Assembly: GCF_001039355.2 (NCBI RefSeq)
Contig: NW_019776017.1
Span: 74,206-138,205 of the forward strand
Origin: Lingula anatina
Lineage: Eukaryota > Brachiopoda > Lingulata > Lingulida > Lingulidae
Direction: 5' to 3'
DNA length: 64,000 nt
This document shows, piece after piece, positions 44,801 through 57,700 of this stretch. The stretch's first letter is position 1, and every line of letters begins with the position of its first letter. Made by a program: the position numbers and the translations under genes. The notes below the pieces were generated by a model. The model searched no databases. It saw nothing but the letters and a program-made list of their open reading frames with translations, and had not been told where the DNA came from.

Positions 44801-47800
44801 ATATGTTTTTAAACCTAAGAGGAAAACACACTTCAGCTTAAAAACATTATGGACAAATTTAACAGAAATCAGTGAATTGTTTTTTTTCCCCCCAAAAAAA
44901 TCAGACAGGTGGTATTGTAACATACAATAAACTGTTCACTTAACCTTACTTTGCCTCAGTTAATTTTCACCTGTCCACATTATAAAGTAAGAGTAAACAG
45001 ACCACCCACTTGCAACTGAGCTACATATCAGACAGTCTGTTTCAATCAAGTGTTTTAATTACTGTGCACAGGTGCCCTTATCTTAGCTTGATATTATTGA
45101 GAAAAAATCAATGGAGAAAAGAATATGGTAAACTAGCTTTCCTGTTGAACACATGTATCGCACTTCCAATAGTTCATGTAAAACTTGTTAGTATACACGA
45201 TATATAAGGAAACATTTGTACTAGATGCTGCCTAAGTAGAATATAATATGCTATCCAGTGTTTTATGCGCTATGTAATAAGGGATGAGACTGCCGTTTAA
45301 TGAAAAAGTTGGAAATATAGTGTGGGGCTACCGGAGCCAATGATATTTTTGACTCCCAAAAAGTTGGAAAAGAAATGTATCACTCCTGTATAATTCATCT
45401 AAAATAACATCAGGATAAAGTTTTGCTCAAACTGAAACAGTTTTAAATTCTATAAAGATCTAGCAAATCCGTTAACAAATTATCTCCAAATTGCCTTAAG
45501 GTTTTTACTTATGGGTAAAGCTTTTTTTTTCATGTCCACAAATGGAATCAACTGCAGACCCATATGGTTCAAGTACTCAGTATCTTATGTGCTGGAAAGG
45601 TTGCATGGGTATGCCTGCTCTCAAAATATTAATCTCTACAATACTACAATGTTATCCCTTTAAGTTATTAAAAACTATGGTACTTGTTAAGCTTTCTTGG
45701 CATAAATCCTGACCATAAGCACATTTTAATAGGTATATCTATTTGAAGAGCTTCCAATAATCAGAAAGCCTTATCTGCTTAGGAACTGCAAGTATTGAGG
45801 AATTCTGGGCAATTGTTAAAATGATTGGAGAAAGAATTACTGTAAAATTTCCAATTTTTGTTTTTTTATCATATACTAACTAATATTTGGATGCATTGAT
45901 TTTTTTAATGTGGCCTATAAAGAAAAAAAAACTTAACTGGGAAAAATATGAGGTTGACTCCAGGAGAAATTCTAACAAAATAAAAAATAATACAGCAATG
46001 TCAGAGGGACACTAATAAATAATCTTACAGTATTTGCTCTGGTTTTATTACAAGGAACAAGTAAGTAATAAGCAAATATGGTATGAGGATGAGAAGTATC
46101 TCACTTTTCCTAATTACAGTGAAGGCAAAGCATGACAATGTCTCTGACAGGAGTCTTGGTATTCCTTCTCTTCCCGCACTTTCTAATTTGGCTTGGATAT
46201 TGTGACGCAGGTAGGGATAATGCAATTTAAAATTCCTAATCAAAAAGGATTCTGTGAAAGACAGCAGTAAGTTTTTTTATACTTTGGTATAGCTGTAAAA
46301 GCTGTTAAATATAAATAAATACCAACCTTATTGGTGAAGTACACAAATGTAAGGATTAATTGTTCTCCCTATCAGAAAATTCTAAGATTTAAAAAACAAT
46401 TCCGTACAGTTTTTTTTTTTTGGATGAGCTAATTACCAGTTACAACATACTTTTTTCATTAACAGATTGTGCTTTCAAGGCAGATATAGCCTTCTTGGTT
46501 GATGCTTCGGGAAGTGTAACACAACCAAACTTTAACAAAGTGCTCCATTTTATTGCCACTCTGGTGAACAACTCATTGGACATAGGCAAGAACAAAGTAA
46601 GGGCAGCAATGGTAACATTTGGAAATGGCTACCAAATTCAATTCCCACTGGACAAAAACTTTACCAAGGAGGGCCTGATAAAAATGATCCACAAGACACA
46701 ATACACTGGAGGCAGAACAGATACACACAGAGCCTTGATGCTTGCCCGGGTGGCTGTTCTGAACCCAAGAAGACCATCTGGGGCTAGAAAAGGAGTGCCC
46801 CGTATTGCCATCCTTATTACAGATGGTCTCTCCACTGATCCAGAGCTGACAAAAAAGGAAGCAGAGATGGCCAAGCAACAAGGCATTGAACTATATACTG
46901 TAGGGATTTCCAATGAAACCAGCTACGAGGAACTGGAGAAGATATCTAGTTTACCTACTGACCAGCACATGTTTGATGTGGACCACTTTGACCAGCTGAT
47001 GGACATTGGCTATAACTTATCTGCTGCATTATGTTCAGGTAAAGGCTGATTTTTTTGTTTCTTTTAGTTAAAGGGCATTCTAGAACATTATGAAACATTT
47101 TTTGACTTTTTTTGAAAGATTTCACATATTATTTCTCTCTTCACCATTCTGGTAGAATACCTTAAGACTGTGCACTTTCAGACAATATTTATTTTTACTT
47201 TTTTTTAGATCTGATAAGATGAAATGGTTTTGGGATGGAGTTAAGGAAAATTAAAAATATTTTTTTCTGTGCAATGAATTTTAAACACAACAATTTGTTT
47301 CAAACTCTTCAGGTCTGTTAAGCAAGATGACTTCACCCACACCAAGACCAGATACAACCACAGAACCCTCAAGTGAGAACCATCTGGTGTACCAGACTCC
47401 TCTCTTCAATTTGCACATGACAACAGCCAATAGCACAGAGCAATCCACTGAGCAGCCCACACAAACAATCTATGCCTCTGGAGGAGCGGGAGTGGGTGTT
47501 ACAGCACTGGGGTTATCTCTCTCTGTACTAGCTTGTCTGATACTGGTTTTTTTCACAATGCGATATAAGCTTAGAAAGAAGGTGGAACCTCTCGACACAG
47601 AAAAAGTACATATTTTGGACAAAAAGTGAATCACTCTGGTAGAGCTATAGTTCCACAGTTTGGAAGTTAATGAAATATAGTAATCTTTGTTATTATTCAA
47701 AATTAGATGTAAAAGAACAAATAACACGACCTCTAATATTGTTACTGCATAAAAAATGATGTAAGTTTACTAGCCTTTAAAATAAATTCACATTAATGAG

Positions 47801-50800
47801 TTACAGGTAATGTCCAATTGAAATTTACGCGTTTTATGCCAGTAAACATTACAAAAAGATCCATCTTCATACTTGTTAACAGAGCCTGGTTTGACAGACA
47901 GTACAGTTCATTGGCACTGTAACTAATCCTAAAGCCATCTAAATGCTGTTACAACACATGTAAAACCATATAAGTGTGAAAATTAAGAAACCCCTCTTTG
48001 ACTAGTAGCCTTTGATAATACCCTACACATCTTTGGTCGTGTTCGCAGTCAGTTGATCCGCAGACTAACTAGCAAGCATGGTGGGAGGGAAATCATTGTC
48101 AAGCGCCCACCACAGAGCGCATTCAGAACAGCAGACTAACAGATCCGCGGATCAAATATGACTGACCCACTCGATTGCTTGTTGAGTAATCCCCATGGGG
48201 AATCTATTCAGTGTCTAATGGGGAATAAAGCAGCAAGCTTTTTAGTGGGTTGCCACATTTGATCTACCGATCTGTTAGTCCAGTGTTTTGAATGCTCTCA
48301 TATTTGATTGTGGACTAGCAAGTATGTGGATCAAGTGGTTGTGAACGCGACCTTTAATAAGCTATATAGCCTTTCACAACATGGCTTACATGAAAACAAA
48401 TGTAGCAGAAAAAATAAGCAAATGTGTGAAGCAAAAAAGAAAAAAATGACAATAACTCAGGGTTCATATCACTTTTTTCATGACAAAAAGAAGTAAAACT
48501 GTTTGGTGGCTCTCATGAAATCCAGATCCGCCCATAATTGGTCTTAAATCACATTGAAGTGTGTACACGTTGTACAGATTAAGTGATGAACACTGATAAA
48601 GCACACATCAGCCAATGTCCCTTTTACTGTGTGAATTATTATGGCTGCATAGACCTATAGCTAGCTCAGCTTAAGGCTTTGTTCACATGGAATGTCTATT
48701 TTCTAAAAATCTATTTTCTATTCGCGCTATCTTATGATCACGGTCTGTGCCCTGAATATCCCGCGGCGTAATTACTGGCAGCGCGAGCCAGTTACTATAA
48801 GTTACTATAAGTAACTGGCTCGTGCTGCCAGTAATTACGCGGCGGGATATTCAGGGCACAGACCGTGATCATAAGAAAGCGCGAATGGAAAATAGAATTT
48901 AGAAAATAGACATTGCATGTGAATGAAGCCTAAGAGTCCATTTCCATAGATTTAGAATGATCCATCTACAACGACCTAACTCCCTTGGGGTTCACGCTAA
49001 ATTGCAGTCAGCCGAACGTGCACGGTAGTTAATTACCCACTTACAGCTTTTAGTAGGTGGGACAGACACTAAAGCCGGCTAAGTTGACAGTAATCTAGTG
49101 AGACTCTCCACAGGGATAGATCGAACTAAAATCTGTGGGAATGGGGTCTAATACTCGCCTCCATTTTACAATATAATCTCAGTAGCAAGTTGAGAGACCA
49201 AAGTTCTAGTCAACTGATCTGTAATAAATCTGTAGTTTGTGACTAAAAAAATAACAGTTTGATCCAAAACACTAGCCATTTCAGACTTTTTGGTGGAACA
49301 GGCTCAATGCCCATCTAGACATTACCTACTTCTAATCATCCTGAGTCAAATCGGACCAAATTTTATGGTCTTAAAGTTCAGTCCACCTTTCAGCTACCAA
49401 AGCTCTTTTGTGTGATAGTAAGAAATATTACACCATTTGAAATAGTGATCAGGTTGGTACTAAAACCCTGCATTTGTTACTTGAACCTTAGTCACTGGTC
49501 TTTGATGTCAGACTAATAAATCTGCCATCCGACTGATAAAAAAATTGAATTTGACAAATTGACTAGTCCAATCAGACAAGTGGAAATTACAGCTGTCATT
49601 TTAGATTAATCTTCCATTATCTACGTAATGTCATATTCAGATACATGTTAATTTTGATTTGCACTGGAAGCTTAGTATACTGAAGCCCACCTACTAATCC
49701 CAGTGAACACTGGGCTGAAAAGTTCAAGGTTAAGACTATATACTCTAAATATACCTGGAAGCCATGTAAGGTCCTGTAGTAAGGGTCCAGAAATATACTG
49801 GCCAGAGAACAGGTCTGTGCTGTCCTGTCCCAGCCATCAGAACAGTGGACCAGAACACTGATACCATCCTCCACCGCCTGGAGATAAACAAGAGAATTAT
49901 AGATACATATTTATTAAATTATATGACTAAAACTAAACTTATAAATAGGAATGTGTGGCAACCGTGATAATCATTTTATAATTTATACTGTATGCAAAAA
50001 AAAAAAAAAAAAAAAANNNNNNNNNNNNNNNNNNNNNNNNNNNNNNNNNNNNNNNNNNNNNNNNNNNNNNNNNNNNNNNNNNNNNNNNNNNNNNNNNNNN
50101 NNNNNNNNNNNNNNNNNNNNNNNNNNNNNNNNNNNNNNNNNNNNNNNNNNNNNNNNNNNNNNNNNNNNNNNNNNNNNNNNNNNNNNNNNNNNNNNNNNNN
50201 NNNNNNNNNNNNNNNNNNNNNNNNNNNNNNNNNNNNNNNNNNNNNNNNNNNNNNNNNNNNNNNNNNNNNNNNNNNNNNNNNNNNNNNNNNNNNNNNNNNN
50301 NNNNNNNNNNNNNNNNNNNNNNNNNNNNNNNNNNNNNNNNNNNNNNNNNNNNNNNNNNNNNNNNNNNNNNNNNNNNAACAAAAAAAAAAAAAAAAAAATT
50401 GTACATGCTTGCAGTTAGGAATTTTTCTCTATAATAAATTAGAACTCTATAATTCAATTCTAAATCATTTAACCACTTCCCTTGCTGCTTTATGAAAAAA
50501 ATCATGTTAGACATTATACATCTCTATTATAAGCTGGATCTTTACATAATTCTGTCTAGAAAGCTGTAATAATTTCCCAAAAGTTGTAAATCTATAAAAC
50601 ATTTACATCTTTAAAAAAGATCAAGATATAATTATAGTAACAACATTTATCTTTGTCAAAAACAATCTATTTAATTGCATGTGCATAATCACACATCTTG
50701 GTAACATATCTTCTAAACTACAATTCCATTGTGAAAACTACAATTATCATAATTGTGCATTCAGCAGTGCTAATGTTGCGGCAACATCATTCATTGTTAC

Positions 50801-50957
50801 TGTTAAGTTGATATTCATCACCAATAGTTCCAAGTTTGCTCACATTTGCAATAAACACGGCTGTCTCCATGATTGCGCGGATGTGTTTCTGCCACCCACT
50901 GGTCTCCAGACCTGTCAGGAAAGCACTCATTGAGGGATTCTTCAGCTCACTCACTGC

Positions 50958-51003
<46 letters not shown>

Positions 51004-51703
51004 TCAGTGAATAGGTTAAGTTATCAATATATCATTTTAAGACCATATACGTGTACATCATCAAGCCCAGTCAACATTTGGTCAAAGTGTTGTTGCAATA
51101 TCCATTCCACTGTACAAATATATATTGTAAATGTTTTAGTGTTTATGTGTGTGAGGGTGAGTGAGAGAGCTATTTAAGTAATTCTTTATCAAATATTGTG
51201 CTTTTCTTTTGCAGTTGCAGAAAAATAAAAGAAAATTTGGTCAAATCCATTTTGTCATTTGCAAAATGTCTGCAAAAGATTAAACATAAAAAAAAATTAT
51301 GTTTTCAAAGGAACTCACTTACCAAAATTTCAAAATAACATTATTTCTTTTCATTTTTTCCATATCAAAAACAGATTCTCTTTAATCCCTTCATCAGGGT
51401 AAAAGTTATTGCATGGCTACTACATTCCTACAAAAGCATTAAAATTTCCTTGGATCATCTATCATGTTACCCTAACATTTTAAAGAACAGGAATACTTTC
51501 CACTTCAAAAGAGTCTAATCAAATGTTGGCTGAGGGCCCTAGGGAAAAACCGCCTGATTATTTTTACAGTGCAGATAGATGTCTTTCAATCAATAATGTT
51601 ACATACTTTTTCAATGTCTTGAGTACAGATTCATGATAACAAGTGTTTGAAATATGAATACTGTAAGAAAAACAACATATAAAGGTGAAGTAAACAGCAC
51701 CCA

Positions 51704-51756
<53 letters not shown>

Positions 51757-54700
51757 TACACACACACCTAAACAAAAGTAATAGTCAAAGATAGTATTAA
51801 GAACAATTTTGCCAAAAAGGGAACCCCACAAATTGAAATGTGTGCACTATTTGTTAGGAAATTATATTTTTTAATGTAGATACTTCAGGCGCACACATTA
51901 TTTTAATATCATTTATCAACACTAATCAGTGTTTATCATTAATCTGCTTCATTTCTTTTTATTAATGGGACCTTCAATAAATGCGGCCATCATCGGCCAA
52001 ATTTCGAACATCATACTTGAGTTTGTTCCATTCTTTTAACTTATGTTCTATTACTTAAATCAGCTTAGATCAAGGAGACATAATGATCTGTGCTAATGCC
52101 AGGCAGTTCACAGTTGATTTCAACCCTTTACTTTGTTAACCCCCCACTCTCACATTACAGGGCATATAACTCAAGTGTTACAATCTACAAGTCTACAGAA
52201 AGATAGCACAGACTGGATCGAAATCAATTGCTTTTTGCTGGTAAAAAAAAAAGGTTTTGTGCAAACCTTTTTGAACCTGCCCTAACTCTTAATGGCCTGG
52301 AATAACACATGCATGCTAGAAAATTAAAGACAATCCCTACAACTTCAATTACAAAATAATCGTTGTAAGATGTCCCTTATCTTAAGTTAGTTCACTGCCT
52401 GCATATACTGAACATGCCTTTGACTCATTAGTTCTACATGTGTCAATATATGTCAGAGTGCAATGAGTACAAAGTAATATCGATAATGTACCATTTGCTG
52501 TATGGGGTAGTGGTTTAGAAAAAAAGTTGTTTTTTTTTTTAAACAATGGGGAATGAGGATAGTTGTTCACCACAGACATCTCTCTCCATCCCTATGTGAA
52601 TTTTGACTGGTAAATTCATAAAATATACAGTGGCACTGGAGATACTTTGGAGAGTTACATCTAAGACTATATCTGTTAAATACACAATAAGAGTTCAGAA
52701 AATGCTTTATAATCAAACTCCTCTTTTCTCCTCCTCTTATTTCTTTTTCTATTTTTTTTCCTTTGGAAACAACATCCTATCTGTCTGGCTGATTGTATTG
52801 GCCACATTTTCACGTGCACCAAATTTGTTTTTATTAAATTTGACCGCTTTGTCCTCTAGTGACACAGGTGGCACTTAAGTTGCATTTAATTCACTATCAT
52901 TTCATTAGCCTTTACACAGATGTCTATAATTCCAATATCCTGTCACCAATAATAGAGCACTGATCCGAACAAAAAAGCATCCCTGGTTACTAACATTAAA
53001 CATCAAATGACCAAACACCGACTGGATTACAAATGTCAGCTGGGGATGGATACTTCGTTTTCTGGTTCTCTTTACAGCTCAAAGTGTCAATTTAACTGTC
53101 CTTCTGTTTTATCAGAGAACCTTTAAGGGAAGCTGAAATATCACATTTTTTAATTTGCTCAATCTACTGATTCATCTCTCAGTTTCAGCAGTTGATGCCA
53201 CTTTCTAGGGGTAGATAACACTTTAGTGCCTCAAATGAGGTATTGGATAATGGTATCAGACTCTATCAACTGTTTAATTTTATTTTTGTTATCAGCACTT
53301 GCTTTTGTGCTGTAAGAATAAAGAGGTGAATTCAAAAAACTTTGTAATGAGAAATAAAAGAAATGTTCAGTATAGATAATTGTGTTTAAAAGGCTTTTTT
53401 TTTCACTGATTGACTAGACAAAAGCATCATTTTAGTTTATAAACTCCCAAAGTCATGAAAAAACAACCTGTGACATCTAAATGCCACAAAAGAGGTAGGA
53501 CAGGTGTGTGTGTGTGTGTGTGTGTGCATGCGTGTCTATGCACATATGGACACATGCTTGTGTACATATGTAGGCATGTGCACAGGAGCCCAGAGGTTCT
53601 TCTCAAGCAGTGTATTAAATTGCATTGTAATTAATTTTATTTTGGTTTTACTCATCCCATATGAAAGAAAAAAATGGGATGAAAGATAATTAAATCTGTT
53701 ACCTACAGTGTATACCCTAATAAGAAAACTTTACAGTTTGGGGTAAAAACTGTAGGATTGGTTATATTGAATCAGTAACTTTTCAAACACTTCGTTCAAG
53801 ATGTAGCAACTAAACAGAACAACACATTTTTCTTATAATGTTCAAAATAAAAAAGGAAACTAGAGATAAAACAGTATCATTCTTTAAAAAAAAAGCTTGT
53901 GTAAAAATGGGTAAAAAGTGAAAGTCGCTTGTCACACACACCTTCAACCAGCTTCTGCAGGCTGCTTCTCATCACATGGATATTCTCAATGCCACAGAAC
54001 TGAAACTTGATATCAGAGTAGAAGACCTCACTCTCATACCCCTTCCCTGCTGCCCTGTTAGCCATTGCATTAATCTGGAATAGAAAAAATATGACAACAT
54101 GATCATCTCAGTACATATCTTCTAACATATATTTCTTGAAAAACTCCTGCCATGAGGTCTAAGTACCAAAATTAAATTTGTGTACATAACGATATATGTC
54201 ACATACTATATAATTCAAACCAGTTCAGTTGTGTCATTTTGATACACAGAAATGTGTCCAATGCATAACATCACCTTAATATACAAAACACATACATGTA
54301 ACAGAGTGTGCAATTTCTGAAAATATATGAATATATAACAGTATGTAAACGAGTGATTGCTTATATCTTAGTCCTGAGTTTTCCAATAATCTAGGTATAT
54401 AAAATAATACATTCATCTTGAAAAAAATTTAAATCTGGAGTCACAAAACATTAAATCTTAAGCATGACATTTTCTAAAATAATTTTTTAATGACATGAAT
54501 AAAGAGCTTGAATTTCAATGTAAGTGAAAGAAAACATCTCTATCAGTCCAAGACTTGGCACAAAAATGGAACCTTAGTAAAGACTTCTAGAAAAAATTCT
54601 GAGATGGTAAAATCAACCTCTATCCCTTCCTCTAAAAAAATAAACAGCCATGCAATAAAATGCACAGAAGTAAAGAGAGGTAATGGAAATATATTACTGA

Positions 54701-57700
54701 ATTTTATCAAAAAAAAAAAGATTACAAAAATGGAATGAATTCCAAGTAAATTGAGATCTGCATTTAACATAATCAAATGGCTTCTATAAAGAAATGCATG
54801 CTTTTTCCCCACACCACTGTTCAGACAATCTTCAAACACAAAATTAATACAAAAATTTAGTGTATTTTTCTTTCCATATACAGAATAAGAGGACACAGTA
54901 GTTTGTGTAGTTACGTTACTGTTACACTTGCCTAAATCTGTATCTCTTAATTGGCCAAATATTGAGTATACTACACAAGGAGCTGCAGATATAAATTAAT
55001 ACAATATACGGAACTATGTGTCACTGAGTGAAAAATTTAACCATTTCCATAAGGTGAAAAAAAGTCCAGTAAGCAATCCTCCTCATTACAACAAATACAT
55101 CATTATTTTATCAAACTTATGCTTTCCTGACTACCAATACAGCAGGCACAAATCACTTTACAAGGTTTATGCATATTGAAAATGTTTGTGCCACTCGTTG
55201 GATTATCATGCTACAAGCAACATGCATTAGAGAGCTAGAGAGAGCTAGATCACACTTTCAACCAACACTAAAAGTGAAGTGCAATGAAGAGAATAGAACA
55301 ATAATGTAAACTAACTGAGGTCTATTTCTAAGAAAGTCCCCCCACTAGTTCAGATGTGAACAACTGCCATCAACTTGACAAGTCTCTCGTTTTTTTCTGA
55401 TATTTTCATGCATGTAACAATACATGATATTGTGACTTGGGAGTTAACATATAAGTGGTTTAGGTTCCATCAAGGATTGTGTAATGATGCACAATACTAT
55501 TTGACAATTATCGGTAGATAAAAGGCAAACTTTAAAGGAGTTTCAAAGGAAAAATGTTGAAAATGTTAAAACACAAATACTTTAAATAGTGTCCACATGA
55601 TAAACCTTTGCAACATAACACAATGCCACAAAAGATAGTCTGAAAAATATTAACCAAATCAAACAGAGGTGAGCTACACAAAACTGGATTTGAGGGGAGA
55701 ACAATTTGGATAAAATCAAACAGAACGTAAATAAAAAGTTCCATAAAAAATTCAATTTACTTAACTTGGCTTGTGCATACATGCATTGGTACTACACGGT
55801 GGCATTAAAACAATCAAGGAATAAAACTCAAATAAACAATGAAAGGCAAAGTAATGGTGAGCAGCAGCAATGCATACTATTAACATTAGATACTTGGGAA
55901 ATACAATCTTCAATCTATTTGTAAGATTTTACTTTATGCTCTTTCAATGTTCTTATCATCTATAAAGGATGTTTTATTCTAAGATAATACAAGTATATTT
56001 TCATAAAATAAAAGAAAAATAAAGAAAAAATTGTTAATTACAGTGCATAAACATAAAAACATCAAAGGCAAACTGTAATAGCACAAAAGCTTGGTGTGAT
56101 TTTCATTTTATACTTAAAGGCATAGTGGGAAATTTAAAAATTATTGGTTCTATACATCCAGCCAAGCAGATTTTCATTGTGCTCTCATATTTTTTTATCT
56201 ATTTTGTTTGAAAAAAAAAATGATGTGTAAAAAAGTTTTCCAGATAACTTATATTCAACCCAGACCCAATATGTTGCCATCTCTTGCTTCTGACAAACTT
56301 TTGGTGGTCTGGAAGTTCTATAATAAATTATATATTTTTCTCACTTTAATTATCATTTTACCACTTTTTGATGTTAAGATGCCTTGAACATACATTGTAG
56401 TGTATTTGTAAAACGCTTTAAAAAATCCCCTATGCCTTTATACAAATATAATTATACCTTATTTGACTTCTATTAGGCTCTAACCATAGAAACCAATTTT
56501 TGGGATTTTTAAATATCAGTTAAAACAAAACGGACCAAGAAACTAATAATAATTTTGTTCACAAATGGACTAACTTAAACCATATATAAACTAAATGACA
56601 TCAGAAAATGCCCTAGTATATAATGCTTCACATTGCGATTTAAACCCTTAAATATACAGGTGTTCCTGTGTCATCTAGTCAACCACTGGCATCAATTATT
56701 CGGGTCTATGTTAGTTCTGATGTGAACATGACCAGAAGATTAAAAAATATGGAAAGAGACATTTTATTGCAGTGTATCATGAGTTGCCCAAGACCAGTAG
56801 AATGTGCAGTGAGTGAAATAAATAAATAAATAAATAAATAAATAAACCACAATCACTTGAAATGTGGAAAAACAAGAAAGAAACTAGAACGTTTCCACAA
56901 AACATTGAAGAGCAAAGAATCAGTATGCCCAGACTTAAATTCAATGAAGAATTTTTAGATAGTCCAAACTGATAGAGTTCAAAACCATATAAGCTGTTTA
57001 ACAAAAGTTTTAGCAGCTTCCCACCAAACCAAGAGATGATTATATTGGGAGTCAAAGTGATTCCAGTGGATCAAAATTCAGGTCTCAGGTGCACAAACAA
57101 CATTTCCCATAGAGCTTAATTTCCTCTATAAGGTTGGTCATCAAAGATATTTTCCATTACCCGCAGACCACCTACCTTAGGTCGTGTATCCACAACATAC
57201 ATGAACTCAGACTTGGGGTTGGCTTTCAAGATGGCATGGAGCATCTTCTCGTCTTCCTCACATCTGGCCTTAAACCCTGCCAACGGCTGACTGCATCTGC
57301 AGATGGCGGCCTGAACATAACGAAGAAGATTTTAGAAAGATAACCTCATGATGTACCTTATTCTCTATGTTACACTTAAAAGAAATGCTTTAATATCCTT
57401 CCTAGAATGTTAATTTAAAGATGTTGAGGCAAGGGGTTGACCTGTCTAATAAAGTGAAATTCTTTTTACATATGAGATGAAATTAATAAGCTCTTAATAA
57501 ATCTGACCATTTCAAATATAAATATGATTTTATATTTTTCAGGGTAATTGTATCATAAAAAATGAGAAATCAATATAATGGACCTTTTTCCCTTCTTCCT
57601 GAATACTGTGAAATCATCTACAGGATGTTTATTTTGCAAATCTCACAATTTTGTACAAGCAAAAATGACCAAAATTATAAAAATGCAAAATTTCTTTTTA

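Noticed and set aside
48308-48496. ORF downstream of the VWA gene
   Set aside because: It begins inside a MITE and continues into A-rich DNA; no sign of a real gene.
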